Shown one piece after another: positions 51,625 through 61,985 of a DNA stretch of 64,000 nt. Within the stretch, counting starts at the first letter, position 1. Each line of letters begins with the position of its first letter. Under the pieces are notes generated by a model, which did no database searches, was not told the DNA's origin, and saw only the letters and a list, made by a program, of their open reading frames with translations. Source of the stretch: Pseudomonas alcaligenes (GTDB lineage Bacteria; Pseudomonadota; Gammaproteobacteria; Pseudomonadales; Pseudomonadaceae); NCBI RefSeq assembly GCF_014490745.1, contig NZ_LZEU01000001.1, forward strand, positions 248,001-312,000. The letters run 5' to 3'. Both the position numbers and the translations under genes were made by a program.

Positions 51625-52419
51625 ATGTCGACGCAAAAGCTACACAAAATCGGCCTGCGCCTGGCGCCCTGGGCCCTGCCGCTGACCCTGCTGGCGATCT
51701 GGCAGATCGCCGTGGTCGCCGGTTTGCTGTCCACCCGCATCCTACCGGCACCCAGTGCGGTGATCGAGGCCGGCTGGGCGCTGCTGCAAAGCGGCGAAAT
51801 CTGGCACCACCTGGCCATCAGCGGCTGGCGCGCCAGCATCGGCTTCGCCATCGGCGGCGGCATCGGCCTGGCCCTGGGCTTCATCACCGGCCTGTCGAAA
51901 TGGGGCGAGCGCCTGCTCGACAGCTCGGTGCAGATGATCCGCAACGTGCCGCACCTGGCGCTGATCCCGCTGGTGATCCTGTGGTTCGGCATCGACGAGA
52001 GCGCGAAGATCTTCCTGGTCGCCCTCGGCACTCTGTTCCCGATCTACCTCAACACCTACCACGGCATCCGCAACGTCGACCCGGCGCTGGTGGAGATGGC
52101 GCGCAGCTACGGCCTGAAAGGGTTCGCCCTGTTCTGGCAGGTGATCCTGCCCGGCGCGCTGCCGTCGATCCTGGTTGGCGTGCGTTTCGCCCTCGGCTTC
52201 ATGTGGCTCACCCTGATCGTCGCCGAGACGATTTCCGCCAGCAGCGGCATCGGCTACCTGGCGATGAACGCCCGCGAGTTCCTGCAGACCGACGTGGTGG
52301 TGCTGGCAATCCTGCTCTACGCGGTACTCGGCAAGCTGGCGGATGTCGCCGCCCGCGGCCTGGAGCGCGTGTGGCTGCGCTGGCACCCGGCCTACCAGGC
52401 CAAGGCAGGTGCGCAATGA
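51625..52419 (+). CDS. ssuC: Alkanesulfonate ABC transporter permease SsuC
   Basis: Inner-membrane permease, 264 residues, starting [20 protein letters not shown] at ATG 51625 with AAGGAG upstream; a TTG 6 nt earlier is less likely. Six hydrophobic segments, signature region [20 protein letters not shown]. Its TGA overlaps the ATG of ssuB (ATGA at 52416-52419). Confidence 0.92.
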   Translation: MSTQKLHKIGLRLAPWALPLTLLAIWQIAVVAGLLSTRILPAPSAVIEAGWALLQSGEIWHHLAISGWRASIGFAIGGGIGLALGFITGLSKWGERLLDSSVQMIRNVPHLALIPLVILWFGIDESAKIFLVALGTLFPIYLNTYHGIRNVDPALVEMARSYGLKGFALFWQVILPGALPSILVGVRFALGFMWLTLIVAETISASSGIGYLAMNAREFLQTDVVVLAILLYAVLGKLADVAARGLERVWLRWHPAYQAKAGAQ

Positions 52420-53216
52420 CTGCCCTGCACAGCATTCGCCAGGGTATTCCCCTGGCCATCGAAGGTATCCGCAAAGCGTTCGGTGAGCGTCAGGTGCTGA
52501 ACGATATCGACCTGCATATCCCGGCCGGCCAGTTCGTCGCCGTGGTCGGCCGCAGCGGTTGCGGCAAGAGCACCCTGCTGCGCCTGCTGGCCGGGCTGGA
52601 TGCGCCGAGTAGCGGCCAACTGCTGGCCGGCAAGGGGCCGTTGTCTGCCGCCCGCGAAGACACCCGGCTGATGTTCCAGGACTCGCGCCTGCTGCCGTGG
52701 AAGCGGGTGATCGACAACGTCGGCCTCGGCCTGTCCGGCAACTGGAAACCCAAAGCGCGCGAAGCACTGGCTGCGGTCGGCCTGGCCGACCGCGCCAATG
52801 AATGGCCGGCGGCCCTGTCCGGTGGGCAGAAGCAGCGCGTGGCCCTGGCCCGTGCCTTGATCCACCAGCCGCGCCTGCTGCTGCTCGACGAGCCGCTCGG
52901 CGCCCTGGATGCGCTGACCCGTATCGAGATGCAGCAGCTGATCGAGCGCTTGTGGCAGCAGCATGGTTTTACCGTGCTGCTGGTCACCCACGATGTCAGC
53001 GAGGCCGTGGCCATCGCCGACCGGGTGATCCTGATCGAAGACGGCGAGGTCGGCCTCGATCTGCCGGTCGAGCTGCCGCGTCCGCGTCAGCGCGGCTCGG
53101 CGCGCCTGGCCGCACTGGAAGCCGAAGTACTCAACCGCGTGCTGGCGCTGCCCGAACTGCCGCCCCAGCCGGAACCCGTTTCACCCCTGCCCACGCAGTT
53201 GCGCTGGGCCCTTTGA
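52416..53216 (+). CDS. ssuB: Alkanesulfonate ABC transporter ATPase SsuB
   Basis: ATP-binding subunit, 266 residues, starting [20 protein letters not shown]. Walker A is [13 protein letters not shown], the Q-loop is in [10 protein letters not shown], the signature is [12 protein letters not shown], Walker B is [13 protein letters not shown], and the H-loop is LVTHDVSEA. The stop lies inside the left arm of a palindromic element that separates it from ssuF. Confidence 0.92.
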   Translation: MTALHSIRQGIPLAIEGIRKAFGERQVLNDIDLHIPAGQFVAVVGRSGCGKSTLLRLLAGLDAPSSGQLLAGKGPLSAAREDTRLMFQDSRLLPWKRVIDNVGLGLSGNWKPKAREALAAVGLADRANEWPAALSGGQKQRVALARALIHQPRLLLLDEPLGALDALTRIEMQQLIERLWQQHGFTVLLVTHDVSEAVAIADRVILIEDGEVGLDLPVELPRPRQRGSARLAALEAEVLNRVLALPELPPQPEPVSPLPTQLRWAL

Positions 53217-53353
53217 ACCTGTTTGAAGCTGCTGCGCGTCGGCGATACCGCGTTAGAAATGGCCTCGGGCTTGCTCATTTACCGCCCGTAAACTCCGCGC
53301 CCTCGGCCATTTCTGCCTTGTCTCGCTCTAGCTCGCTAGCTTCAAACCGGTTC
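53215..53353. repeat. Long copy of a nested palindromic element between ssuB and ssuF
   Basis: Outer arms GAACCTGTTTGAAGCT (53215-53230) and AGCTTCAAACCGGTTC (53338-53353) pair at 15 of 16 positions. Inside, GAAATGGCCTCGGGC pairs with GCCCTCGGCCATTTC, and TTTAC-CGCCC-GTAAA sits in the centre. The words GCTGCGCGTCGGCG, GCGTTAGAA and CTCTAGCTCGCT are shared with 3207-3271. The left arm includes two bases of the ssuB stop codon. Confidence 0.75.
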
Positions 53354-53389
53354 ACCAAAACCTGTAAACCCAAGCCAAGGAGCACCACC

Positions 53390-53605
53390 ATGACCATCAA
53401 AGCCATCAACGTCCGCAACCAGTTCAAAGGCACCATCAAGGAAATCGTCGAAGGCGACGTGCTGTCGGAAATCGACGTGCAGACCGCTGCCGGCATCGTC
53501 ACCTCGGTGATCACCACCCGTTCCGTGCGCGAGCTGGAGCTGGGCGTGGGCAGCGAAGTGATTGCCTTCGTCAAATCCACCGAGGTGTCGATCGCCAAGC
53601 TCTGA
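53390..53605 (+). CDS. ssuF: Molybdopterin-binding (MOP/TOBE) protein SsuF
   Basis: A 71-residue molbindin-like protein made of one MOP/TOBE domain (MTIKAINVRNQFKGTIKEIV, then SVITTRSVRELELGVGSEVI). Start ATG 53390 has AAGGAG upstream. In P. putida ssuF is part of the ssu operon and is needed for growth on sulfonates by an unclear mechanism. No internal Met and no Cys. A palindromic element precedes it, so its expression may be uncoupled from ssuB. Confidence 0.88.
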   Translation: MTIKAINVRNQFKGTIKEIVEGDVLSEIDVQTAAGIVTSVITTRSVRELELGVGSEVIAFVKSTEVSIAKL

Positions 53606-53915
53606 GCCATGCCATGCCGCAGCTGTTCAGCCGGGGGCTGGATCGGGCGCAGCGCTGCGCCAGGTCAGACCCGGGCTGCAGTGCTGCTGGCGTGAGCCGG
53701 TGGTTGTAACTCGCAGATACACGCCAGGGCGGCGTTGGCGGTGATTTCCCGCTGGCCGGCTATGGCGGAGGACGGGGCGAGCCCGCATTATAGGCGTGCA
53801 GTACAAGTGTAAGCTCAAACCAACACTTTGCTGGTTTTATCCAGGCGCATAAGGATAATGCCCACAGGCTCGTGGTTCGGGCCGACGTCTACATCCCTGC
53901 GAGGCAACACCTTCC
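53606..53915 (+). promoter_or_regulatory. Upstream region of the desaturase gene
   Basis: A 310-bp gene-free stretch. AAGTGT-N12-ACACTT (53805-53828) is a possible operator dyad and CATTAT at 53786-53791 a possible -10. No matching -35 or known desaturase-regulator site is convincing. Nothing else is recognisable. Confidence 0.3.
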
Positions 53916-55100
53916 ATGTGGTACAACGGCTTTCTCGATCTGTCGGTCTGGCAACTCATCGCCGTGACCCTGGTGATGACCCACATCACCATCGTCAGCG
54001 TCACCGTCTATCTGCACCGCTACTCGGCGCATCGCGCGCTGGAGCTGCACCCCGCGCTCAAGCACTTCTTCCGTTTCTGGCTGTGGATCAGCACTGGCCA
54101 GAACACCCGCGAGTGGACAGCCATCCACCGCAAGCACCACGCCAAATGTGAAACCGAGGATGACCCGCACAGCCCGGTGATCAAGGGCCTGAGTACCGTG
54201 CTGCGCAAAGGCGCCGAGCTGTACCAGGAAGAGGCGAAGAACCAGGACACCCTGCGCATCTACGGCAAGAACTGCCCGGAAGACTGGATCGAACGCAACG
54301 TCTACAGCCGCTTCCCTACCGGTGGCATCGTGCTGATGGCGATCATCGACCTGGCCCTGTTCGGCGCCGCCGGCATCACCATCTGGGCGATCCAGATGAT
54401 GTGGATCCCGGTATGGGCCGCCGGCGTGATCAACGGCCTCGGCCATGCCGTCGGCTACCGCAACTTCGAGTGCCGCGACGCCGCCACCAACCTGGTGCCC
54501 TGGGGCATCCTGATCGGCGGTGAAGAGCTGCACAACAACCACCACACCTACCCCAACAGCGCCAAGCTGTCGGTGAAGAAGTGGGAATTCGACATGGGCT
54601 GGGCCTGGATCCAGCTGTTCAGCTTCCTGCGCCTGGCCAAGGTGCAGCGCGTGGCGCCCATCGCCCACCGCGTGGAAGGCAAGCACAGCCTGGACATGGA
54701 TACCGCCATGGCCATCCTCAACAACCGCTTCCAGATCATGGCGCAGTACCGCAAGCTGGTCATCGCGCCGCTGGTCAAGCAGGAACTGGCCAAGGCCGAC
54801 GAATCGGTGCGCCACCTGTTCCGCCGCGCCAAGCGTCTGCTGTCGCGCGAGACCAGCCTGCTCGACGAGAGCCACCAGGCGCGCATCGCCGCCATGCTCG
54901 AGCAGAGCCAGGCACTCAAGGTGATCTACGAGAAGCGCATCGCCCTGCAGCAGATCTGGGTCAAGACCAGCAGCAACGGCCACGACATGCTCGAAGCGAT
55001 CAAGCAGTGGGTGCACGAGGCCGAGGCCAGCGGCATCCAGTCGCTGCGCGAGTTCGCTGACCAGCTCAAGAGCTACTCGCTGCGCCCGGCCAACGCCTGA
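53916..55100 (+). CDS. desA: Membrane fatty-acid desaturase, DesA-like
   Basis: Di-iron acyl-lipid desaturase that introduces a cis double bond into membrane phospholipid acyl chains. 394 residues. His boxes: HRYSAH (34-39), HRKHH (71-75) and HNNHH (about 207), between membrane segments VWQLIAVTLVMTHITIVSVT and the region IVLMAIIDLALFGAAGITIW. The C-terminal 170 residues are a charged helical extension. It resembles DesA of P. aeruginosa. It stands alone between ssuF and a terminator. Confidence 0.9.
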   Translation: MWYNGFLDLSVWQLIAVTLVMTHITIVSVTVYLHRYSAHRALELHPALKHFFRFWLWISTGQNTREWTAIHRKHHAKCETEDDPHSPVIKGLSTVLRKGAELYQEEAKNQDTLRIYGKNCPEDWIERNVYSRFPTGGIVLMAIIDLALFGAAGITIWAIQMMWIPVWAAGVINGLGHAVGYRNFECRDAATNLVPWGILIGGEELHNNHHTYPNSAKLSVKKWEFDMGWAWIQLFSFLRLAKVQRVAPIAHRVEGKHSLDMDTAMAILNNRFQIMAQYRKLVIAPLVKQELAKADESVRHLFRRAKRLLSRETSLLDESHQARIAAMLEQSQALKVIYEKRIALQQIWVKTSSNGHDMLEAIKQWVHEAEASGIQSLREFADQLKSYSLRPANA

Positions 55101-55116
55101 GCGCCAGCGTTGTGAA

Positions 55117-55142
55117 CAAGCCCGCCACCTGGCGGGCTTTTT
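55117..55142 (+). terminator. Terminator after desA
   Basis: Stem AGCCCGCCA / TGGCGGGCT followed by five T, about 18 nt after the stop. Confidence 0.88.
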
Positions 55143-55259
55143 CATGGGCGACGTTTGGCAATGCCTGTAACCGCATGTTTCGCCCGGCGCGCCCGGCTGT
55201 TAGAGTCGGGCGCACTGCAGTCAGTCGTCTGCAGACGTCATCCCAGGGAGGGGGCAGAC

Positions 55260-57170
55260 ATGCCACACCAGAGCATTACCTGGCGCGATCAACTGCGCTA
55301 TCGCTTCGAGAACACCTTGTCCAAGGGGCCGATCGCCATCATCGGCTGGCTCGGCCTGGTCTCCTCCCTGGTGGTGGCGCTGGCCACCGCCCTGCTGATG
55401 CTCCTGCACGTGAGCAGCGACCCGAGCGATCCAGCCAGCCAGCTGGGCTTCGCCGAAGGCGCCTGGCAGAGCCTGATGCACGCCATCGACAGCGGCAACC
55501 TGGCCGGCGACCAGGGCTGGCACCTGCGCGCGCTGATGCTGCTGGTCACCCTCAGCGGCATCTTCATCGTCAGTATCCTCATCGGCACCATCACCTCCGG
55601 CCTGGAAGCGCGCCTGGCCGAGCTGCGCAAGGGCCGCTCGCGGGTGATCGAGAGCCAGCACACGCTGATCCTTGGCTGGTCGAGCAAGGTCTACTCGATC
55701 ATCGGCGAACTGCTGATCGCCAACGAAAACCAGAAGCAGCCGCGCATCGTCATCCTCGCCGACCGCGACAAGGTGGAGATGGAAGACGACATCCGCGCCA
55801 AGTTCCCCAGCACCGGCAACACGCGGATCATCTGCCGCCGTGGCGACCCGCTGGATCTGGATGACCTGGAAGTGGTCGACCCGCACAGCGCGCGTTCGGT
55901 CATCGTGCTGGCGCCGGAGATCGACAATCCGGATATCTACGTGATCAAGAGCGTGCTGGCGCTGACCAACAACCCCAACCGCAAGGCCGAGCCGTACCAC
56001 ATAGTCGCGGAGATCCGTCATGCGCGGAACCTCGAGGCGGCGGCCCTGGTCGGCGGCGACGAGGCGCTGTTCGTCCAGGGCGAAGACCTGATCGCCCGCG
56101 TCACCGCGCAGACCTGCCGGCAGTCCGGGCTGTCGGTGGTGTACACCGAGCTGCTGGATTTCGACGGCGCGGAGATCTACTTCAAGGAAGAGCCGGCGCT
56201 GCTCGGCAAGACCTTCCGCGAAGTCCTGGTGGCCTACGAAGACTCGGCGGTGATGGGCATCATGCGCGCCGACGGCGAGCCGCTGATCAACCCGCCGATG
56301 GACACCCGCATGGGCCAGGGCGACCTGGTGATCGCCATCAGCGAGGACGACGACACCCTGGTGCTGGCCGCAGAGGCACCCACCACGCCGGACAAACGCG
56401 TGATAGTGCAGGGCGCGCGCAGCGAGCCGCAGCCCGAGCGCACCCTGATCCTCGGCTGGAACGAGAAGGCCGCGGCGATCATCCGCGAGCTGGACAACTA
56501 TGTGGCGCCCGGTTCGGAAGTGGTGGTGGTGGCCCAGTGCGAAGGCGCCCGCGAGGAAGGCCAGGCCCTGGCCAAGCGCCTGCAGAACCAGGGCCTGAAG
56601 TTCTCCGCCAGCGACATCACCAGCCGCGCGGTGATCAACGCCCTGCGCGTCAGCGAGTTCAACCACATCATCCTGCTCAGCTACACCCACCTGCCGATGC
56701 AGGAGGCCGACGCCAAGACCCTGATCTCCCTGCTGCACCTGCGCAGCATCGCCGAGCAGAGCGGCAAGCCGCTGGCCATCGTCAGCGAGATGATGGATCT
56801 GCGTAACCGCGCCCTGGCCGAGGTGGCCAAGGCCGACGACTACATCGTCAGCGACAAGCTGGTCAGCCTGATGCTGTCGCAGCTGTCGGAGAACAAGGGG
56901 CTGGAGCGGGTGTTCCGCGTGCTGTTCAGCTCCGAGGGCTCGGAGATCTACATCCGGCCGATCAGCGACTACGTCAAACCCGGGGTGCCGGTGGACTTCT
57001 ACACCCTGATCGAGGCTGCCGCCCAGCGTGGCGAAACGGCCATCGGCTATCGCCGCGTGGCCCTGGCCAACGACAAGGAGCAGGGTTACGGGGTCAAGCT
57101 CAACACCCTCAAGCGCGAGAAGATCACCTTCGAGGCGCGCGACCAGATCGTCGTGCTGGCCGAAGACTAA
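55260..57170 (+). CDS. CASTOR/POLLUX-type ion channel protein with RCK (TrkA-N) domains
   Basis: Inner-membrane protein of 636 residues. Two or three hydrophobic segments near the N-terminus ([40 protein letters not shown]) frame a pore-like region. Two tandem RCK/NAD-binding halves follow: [19 protein letters not shown] (about 135) and [20 protein letters not shown] (about 395). This is the plan of plant CASTOR/POLLUX/DMI1 channels. The ion and ligand are not defined for bacterial forms. Start ATG 55260 has GGGAGG upstream; the open frame begins at 55155. Confidence 0.83.
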   Translation: MPHQSITWRDQLRYRFENTLSKGPIAIIGWLGLVSSLVVALATALLMLLHVSSDPSDPASQLGFAEGAWQSLMHAIDSGNLAGDQGWHLRALMLLVTLSGIFIVSILIGTITSGLEARLAELRKGRSRVIESQHTLILGWSSKVYSIIGELLIANENQKQPRIVILADRDKVEMEDDIRAKFPSTGNTRIICRRGDPLDLDDLEVVDPHSARSVIVLAPEIDNPDIYVIKSVLALTNNPNRKAEPYHIVAEIRHARNLEAAALVGGDEALFVQGEDLIARVTAQTCRQSGLSVVYTELLDFDGAEIYFKEEPALLGKTFREVLVAYEDSAVMGIMRADGEPLINPPMDTRMGQGDLVIAISEDDDTLVLAAEAPTTPDKRVIVQGARSEPQPERTLILGWNEKAAAIIRELDNYVAPGSEVVVVAQCEGAREEGQALAKRLQNQGLKFSASDITSRAVINALRVSEFNHIILLSYTHLPMQEADAKTLISLLHLRSIAEQSGKPLAIVSEMMDLRNRALAEVAKADDYIVSDKLVSLMLSQLSENKGLERVFRVLFSSEGSEIYIRPISDYVKPGVPVDFYTLIEAAAQRGETAIGYRRVALANDKEQGYGVKLNTLKREKITFEARDQIVVLAED

Positions 57171-57188
57171 GTGTCGCCCGCCGTGCAG

Positions 57189-57213
57189 AGCCCGCCGCCC
57201 GGCGGGCTTTTTA
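57189..57213 (+). terminator. Terminator after the channel gene
   Basis: Stem AGCCCGCCG / CGGCGGGCT with a short loop and five T, about 20 nt after the stop. Confidence 0.88.
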
Positions 57214-57357
57214 TTGGCCGGCTGTTGGCTACCGGCGGCGCTGACTCGCCATTCGGCGCCGGCTCAAGGAGTGTTGCCTGGCGCCGATAGGTTTGGCATC
57301 TGTTACAAGATTTTTCGGCCTATGCTGAATACTCATCTCTACGGAAGGAGGACTTCC

Positions 57358-58674
57358 ATGTTCGGTTCCGGTCTTCGCAACGAGTTGCAGCAGTGCCAGT
57401 CCCAGCTTGCCTCCAGCCAGCAGGCGCTGGCGGCCATCAAGCAGACCATGGCCATGATCGAGTTCACCGCCCAGGGTGACATCCTCGATGCCAACGAGCC
57501 GTTCCTGACGACCATGGGTTACCGCCTGGACGAGCTGCGTGGTCAGCACCATCGCATGTTCTGCCCCAAGGATCTGCTGGCCAGCCCGGCCTACAGCCAG
57601 TTCTGGCAGCGCCTGGGCAATGGCGAGAGCTTCAGCGACCGCTTCATGCGCGTGGCCAGGGGCGGCCGGGAGATCTGGCTGGAAGCCAGCTACCTGCCGG
57701 TGCGCGACGCAGACGGGCGGGTCTGCCGGGTGATCAAGGTGGCCACCGACATCACCGCCCAGGTGCATGCCGAACATCAGCACGAGAGCCTGCTCAACGC
57801 GATCAACCGCTCGATGGCGGTGATCGAGTTCAACCTCAAGGGCGAGGTGATCACCGCCAACGACAACTTCCTGCACACCATGGGTTACCGCCTGGAGGAA
57901 GTCCGCGGCAAGCACCACAGCCAGTTCTGTGACCGCGAGGAGGCCGCCAGCGACGGCTACCGGCGTTTCTGGCAGCGCCTGAACCAGGGCGAGTTCATTT
58001 CCGATCGCTTCAAGCGCATTGCCAAGTCGGGCCAGACCATCTGGCTGCGGGCCACCTACAACCCGCTGTACGACGCCAGCGGCCAGCTCTATGGGGTGGT
58101 CAAGTTCGCCAGCGACATCACTTCCCAGGTCGAGCATCGCGAGGCCGAGGCGGCCGCGGCGCAGCTGGCCTTCGCCAGTGCCAGGGAGACCGACTCCAGT
58201 GCGGTCGCCGGGGCCGGCACGGTCGAGGAGGCGGTGTACATGGTGCGCGGCATCGCCGACGAGCTGGGCCAGGTGGCCGGCAAGGTCGGCGCCCTCAGCG
58301 AGCAGTCCGAGCGCATCAGCAGCATCGTCCAGGTGATCCGTGGGATCGCCGAGCAGACCAACCTGCTGGCGCTCAACGCGGCCATCGAGGCGGCGCGGGC
58401 TGGCGAGCAGGGTCGCGGCTTCGCCGTGGTCGCCGACGAGGTGCGCAACCTGGCGGCGCGCACCAGCCAGGCCACGGTGGAGATCAACGAGGTGGTGCGC
58501 CTCAACCACGAGCTGGCCCAGCAGGCGGTCAGCGGCATGGACGGCAGCAAGAACAAGGCCGAGGAGGGCGTGCAGCTGGTCAACCGTGCCGGCGAGGTGA
58601 TGCAGTCGATCCGCAGCGAGGCGCAGCGGGTGGTGGATGCCATCGGCCAGTTCACCGAGGCCATGCAGGACTGA
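57358..58674 (+). CDS. Soluble two-PAS methyl-accepting chemotaxis protein, BdlA-like
   Basis: Cytoplasmic chemoreceptor of 438 residues with no membrane segment. PAS 1 is about 30-140 ([20 protein letters not shown]) and PAS 2 about 150-260 ([20 protein letters not shown]), two near-repeats each ending ATDITAQ or ASDITSQ. The MCP signalling domain (about 285-438) has the hairpin tip [20 protein letters not shown]. The plan matches BdlA, a biofilm-dispersion regulator of P. aeruginosa. The coiled-coil arms are short. Start ATG 57358 has AGGAGG upstream. Signal unknown; PAS domains here may bind haem or flavin. Confidence 0.85.
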   Translation: MFGSGLRNELQQCQSQLASSQQALAAIKQTMAMIEFTAQGDILDANEPFLTTMGYRLDELRGQHHRMFCPKDLLASPAYSQFWQRLGNGESFSDRFMRVARGGREIWLEASYLPVRDADGRVCRVIKVATDITAQVHAEHQHESLLNAINRSMAVIEFNLKGEVITANDNFLHTMGYRLEEVRGKHHSQFCDREEAASDGYRRFWQRLNQGEFISDRFKRIAKSGQTIWLRATYNPLYDASGQLYGVVKFASDITSQVEHREAEAAAAQLAFASARETDSSAVAGAGTVEEAVYMVRGIADELGQVAGKVGALSEQSERISSIVQVIRGIAEQTNLLALNAAIEAARAGEQGRGFAVVADEVRNLAARTSQATVEINEVVRLNHELAQQAVSGMDGSKNKAEEGVQLVNRAGEVMQSIRSEAQRVVDAIGQFTEAMQD

Positions 58675-58692
58675 AGCGCCGTCCGCTAAATG

Positions 58693-58719
58693 AAAAGCCC
58701 GCCAATCGGCGGGCTTTTG
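58693..58719. terminator. Bidirectional terminator between chemoreceptor and pyrC' genes
   Basis: Stem AAAAGCCCGCC / GGCGGGCTTTT usable on both strands, with T-runs at both ends. It serves the convergent genes ending at 58674 and 58736. Confidence 0.88.
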
Positions 58720-58735
58720 CTTGCTGGGGCTGGGC

Positions 58736-60007
58736 TCAGTTGCGGAAGCTGGGCCGGCCGTCCACCAGGGTATGGCGCACCTTGCCCGGCAGGCAGTGAC
58801 CGATGAACGGGCTGTTGCCACCCTTGGAGTACCAAGTTTCGCCGGCCAGGGTCTGGCCTTCGGCCTCGAACAGCAGCAGGTCGGCCGGGGCGCCCACGGC
58901 CAGGCGCCCGGCGGGCAGGCGCAGGGCCTTGGCCGGGCCGCTGGTGAGGCGGGCGAGCAGGGTCGGCAGATCGAGCAGGCCGTCCTGCACCAGGGTCAGG
59001 GCCAGCGGCAGCAACAGCTCGACGCTGCTGATGCCCGGCTCGGTGGCGCCGAAGGGTGCCAGCTTGGCATCCGCCTCGTGGGGCTGGTGGTGGCTGGCAA
59101 TGGCGCCGATCACCCCGGACTTCACGGCCTCGCGCAGGCCGTCGCGGTCGAAGGCGGTGCGCAGCGGCGGCTGCACGTGGTACAGGCTGGAGAAACCGTG
59201 CAGCGCCTCGTCGGTGAGGATCAGCTGGTACATCGCCACGTCGGCGGTCACCGGCAGGCCGCGGGCCTGGGCGGCGGCGATCATCTCGGCGCCACGGGCG
59301 CTGGTGATCTGGCTGAAGTGCGCGCGCACGCCGCTCTGCTCGACCAGCAGCAGGTCGCGGGCCAGGGCCACGGTCTCGGCGCTTTCCGGAATGCCCGGCA
59401 GGCCGAGGAAACTGGCGGTGGCGCCTTCGTGGGCCAGGCCACCGGCGGCGAGGTCGGCATCCTGGGCGTGGAGAATCACCGTCAGGTCGAAGGTGGCGGC
59501 GTATTCCAGGGCGCGGCGCAGGGTACGGTTGTTGGCCATCGGTGCCAGGCCGTTGGCGAAGGCCACGCAGCCGGCGTCACGCAGGGCCACCAGCTCGGCC
59601 AGCTGTTCGCCGGCCAGGCCTTTGGTCAGCGCGCCGATCGGGAATACCTTGGCATGCCCGGCTTCCTGGGCGCGGTCGAGGATCAGTTCGGCCACTGCCG
59701 GGGTATCCAGCACCGGCTTGGTCAACGGCGGGCAGCACAGGCTGGTGACGCCACCGGCCGCGGCAGCCAGGGTCTCGCTGGCGATATTGCCCTTGCGGCT
59801 GTAGCCCGGCTCGCGCAGGGCCACTGCCAGGTCGACCAGGCCGGGGGCGGCGATCAGGCCGCGGGCGTCGATGTCCTGCTCGCTGACGAAGCCGCTCGGC
59901 GCCTGGTCGAAGGCGGCGATCTTGCCGCCGTCCAGATAGAGGTCGCGTACCTGATCCAGGCCGCTGGCCGGGTCGATGACCCGGGCTCCGAGGATACGCA
60001 TACGCAT
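58736..60007 (-). CDS. pyrC': Non-catalytic dihydroorotase-like protein PyrC'
   Basis: Dihydroorotase homologue of 423 residues that supports assembly of the aspartate transcarbamoylase holoenzyme in Pseudomonas. The zinc motif DxHxH is replaced by DLAVALREPG, and the catalytic-Asp segment (usually TDHAPH) reads SHHQPH. It therefore cannot catalyse the reaction, as is known for this family. Start ATG 60007 overlaps the pyrB stop (TGATG) and has AGGAG upstream; ATG 60001 is the alternative. Confidence 0.9.
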   Translation of the reverse strand: MRMRILGARVIDPASGLDQVRDLYLDGGKIAAFDQAPSGFVSEQDIDARGLIAAPGLVDLAVALREPGYSRKGNIASETLAAAAGGVTSLCCPPLTKPVLDTPAVAELILDRAQEAGHAKVFPIGALTKGLAGEQLAELVALRDAGCVAFANGLAPMANNRTLRRALEYAATFDLTVILHAQDADLAAGGLAHEGATASFLGLPGIPESAETVALARDLLLVEQSGVRAHFSQITSARGAEMIAAAQARGLPVTADVAMYQLILTDEALHGFSSLYHVQPPLRTAFDRDGLREAVKSGVIGAIASHHQPHEADAKLAPFGATEPGISSVELLLPLALTLVQDGLLDLPTLLARLTSGPAKALRLPAGRLAVGAPADLLLFEAEGQTLAGETWYSKGGNSPFIGHCLPGKVRHTLVDGRPSFRN

Positions 60008-61008
60008 CAGTTGTGCTCCTCGGCATGCAGTTGACGCTGGGCGGTCTGCCCGCTCATGGCCATCGACAGCACGGCCATGCGGATGGCGATGCCGTAGGTG
60101 ACCTGGTTGAGAATTACCGACTGCGGGCCGTCGGCCACCGCCGATTCGATTTCCACGCCGCGGTTGATCGGCCCCGGGTGCATCACCAGGGCGTCCGGCT
60201 TGGCCAGCTTGAGGCGCTGCTCGGTGAGGCCGTAGAGCTTGTAGAACTCGCCTTCGCTGGGCAGCAGGCCGCCGGTCATGCGCTCGCGCTGCAGGCGCAG
60301 CATGATCACCACGTCGACGTCCTTGAGGCCTTCGGCGAGGTCGGTGTAGACCTTCACTCCGTACTGCTCGATGCCCGCGGGCAACAGGGTCTTCGGCCCG
60401 ATCACGCGGATGTCCGGGCAGCCCAGGGTCTTCAGCGCCAGCATGTCCGAGCGTGCCACCCGCGAGTGCAGGATGTCGCCGACGATGGCGACGGACAGGT
60501 TTTCGAAGCTGCCCTTGTGGCGGCGGATGGTCAGCATGTCGAGCATGCCCTGGGTCGGGTGTGCGTGGCGGCCGTCGCCGCCATTGATGATCGCCAGGTT
60601 CGGGCACACGTGCTCGGCGATGAAGTGCGCGGCGCCGGAATCGGCATGGCGCACCACGAAGATGTCGGCGGCCATGGCTTCGAGGTTGCGCAGGGTGTCG
60701 AACAGGGTCTCGCCCTTGCTGGTCGAGCTGGTCGACACGTTGAGGCTGATCACGTCGGCCGACAGGCGCTGGGCCGCCAGTTCGAAGGTGGTGCGGGTGC
60801 GCGTGGAGTTCTCGAAGAACACGTTGCACACGGTCTTGCCGCGCAGCAGCGGGACTTTCTTCACGGCGCGGGCGCCGACTTCGAGGAAGGAGTCGGCGGT
60901 GTCGAGGATTTCCGTCAGCAGCTCGCGCGGCAGGCCGTCGAGCGAGAGGAAGTGGCGCAGCTGGCCCTGGTCGTTGAGCTGCAGCGAGCGCTTGGCGTCG
61001 GTGGGCAT
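60007..61008 (-). CDS. pyrB: Aspartate carbamoyltransferase catalytic subunit PyrB
   Basis: Condenses carbamoyl phosphate and aspartate in pyrimidine synthesis. 333 residues, with the carbamoyl-phosphate motif [19 protein letters not shown] and [12 protein letters not shown], both characteristic. The N-terminal extension (about 30 residues) is typical of the Pseudomonas class A enzyme. It lies in pyrR-pyrB-pyrC', 9 nt after pyrR. Confidence 0.95.
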   Translation of the reverse strand: MPTDAKRSLQLNDQGQLRHFLSLDGLPRELLTEILDTADSFLEVGARAVKKVPLLRGKTVCNVFFENSTRTRTTFELAAQRLSADVISLNVSTSSTSKGETLFDTLRNLEAMAADIFVVRHADSGAAHFIAEHVCPNLAIINGGDGRHAHPTQGMLDMLTIRRHKGSFENLSVAIVGDILHSRVARSDMLALKTLGCPDIRVIGPKTLLPAGIEQYGVKVYTDLAEGLKDVDVVIMLRLQRERMTGGLLPSEGEFYKLYGLTEQRLKLAKPDALVMHPGPINRGVEIESAVADGPQSVILNQVTYGIAIRMAVLSMAMSGQTAQRQLHAEEHN

Positions 61009-61017
61009 GGGCAGGCC

Positions 61018-61527
61018 TTAGGAATCAGAGAGAGTTTGCAGCTCGAGGGCGAGCGGCGCGGGGCCGAGCAATTTTACCCGTTCGTTGGCCGCCAGGGCGA
61101 GGGTCGCACCCAGCACGTCGGCGTGGATCGGCAGTTCGCGGGCGTCCAGGTCGAGCAGGCTGACCAGGGTTACGCTGGCCGGGCGGCCGTAGTCGAACAG
61201 CTCGTTGAGGGCGGCGCGGATGGTGCGCCCGCTCATCAGCACGTCGTCGATCAGCACCAGGTGCTGGCCGTCGATCTCGAACGGCAGCTCGGACGGGCGC
61301 ACCTGCGGGTGCAGGCCGCTGCGGGTGAAGTCGTCGCGGTAGAAGGATACGTCCAGGGTGCCCAGCGGGCTGTCGAGCTGCAGCTGCTCGAGCAGGGCCT
61401 GGGCGACCCACACGCCGCCGGTGCGGATGCCGATGAAGTGCGCCTGGGCGATGCCGCGGCGCTGCAGCAGGCTCTGCAGCTCGCGGGCCATGCGTGGCAG
61501 CAGTTCGGCGGGGTTGGGCAGGGTCAT
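61018..61527 (-). CDS. pyrR: Bifunctional pyrimidine regulator / uracil phosphoribosyltransferase PyrR
   Basis: Type I phosphoribosyltransferase fold, 169 residues, with the PRPP motif [20 protein letters not shown] and the N-terminal [17 protein letters not shown]. Start ATG 61527 has AGAGGA at suitable distance; ATG 61533 is too close to it. Upstream of pyrB in the same operon. In Pseudomonas its regulatory mode is less clear than in Bacillus. Confidence 0.92.
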   Translation of the reverse strand: MTLPNPAELLPRMARELQSLLQRRGIAQAHFIGIRTGGVWVAQALLEQLQLDSPLGTLDVSFYRDDFTRSGLHPQVRPSELPFEIDGQHLVLIDDVLMSGRTIRAALNELFDYGRPASVTLVSLLDLDARELPIHADVLGATLALAANERVKLLGPAPLALELQTLSDS

Positions 61528-61544
61528 GGGCATTCCTCTCGCAA

Positions 61545-61985
61545 TCATTGCGCTGGGTGTTCGGCCAGCCAGCCTTCCAGCAGCAGGGCGGCAGCCAGGG
61601 CGTCGACCGGGTTGTCGCGGTAACCGCCACGCTGGCCCTGGGCCAGGCGCTCGCCCTTGGCCTCGAAGGTGGTCAGGCGCTCGTCGTGGGTGTGCACCGG
61701 CAGGTTGAAGCGGCCATTGAGGCGGCGGGCGAACTTCTCGGCGCGTTCGCTCATCTCGCTGGGTGTGCCGTCCATGTTCAGCGGCAGGCCGACCACTATG
61801 GCGTCCGGCTGCCATTCCTTGACCAGCGCCTCGACCTTGTTCCAGTCCGGCACGCCGTTCTGGGCTTTCAAGACGCAGAGTTCGCGGGCCTGGCCGGTGA
61901 TCACCTGGCCAACGGCGACGCCGATCTGTTTGGTGCCGTAGTCGAAGCCGAGCAGCAGGCGCAGGGGCTTGGCCGGTGCGCTCAT
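61545..61985 (-). CDS. ruvX: Holliday-junction resolvase-like protein RuvX/YqgF
   Basis: RNase H-fold protein of 146 residues: [40 protein letters not shown], and [10 protein letters not shown]. Essential family involved in pre-16S rRNA 5'-end maturation. It overlaps the yqgE stop by 4 nt and precedes pyrR by 17 nt. Confidence 0.93.
   Translation of the reverse strand: MSAPAKPLRLLLGFDYGTKQIGVAVGQVITGQARELCVLKAQNGVPDWNKVEALVKEWQPDAIVVGLPLNMDGTPSEMSERAEKFARRLNGRFNLPVHTHDERLTTFEAKGERLAQGQRGGYRDNPVDALAAALLLEGWLAEHPAQ

Noticed and set aside
58736..60007. PyrC' as an inactivated pseudogene
   Set aside because: The loss of zinc ligands is a known, conserved property of this Pseudomonas protein, and the frame is intact and coupled to pyrB.
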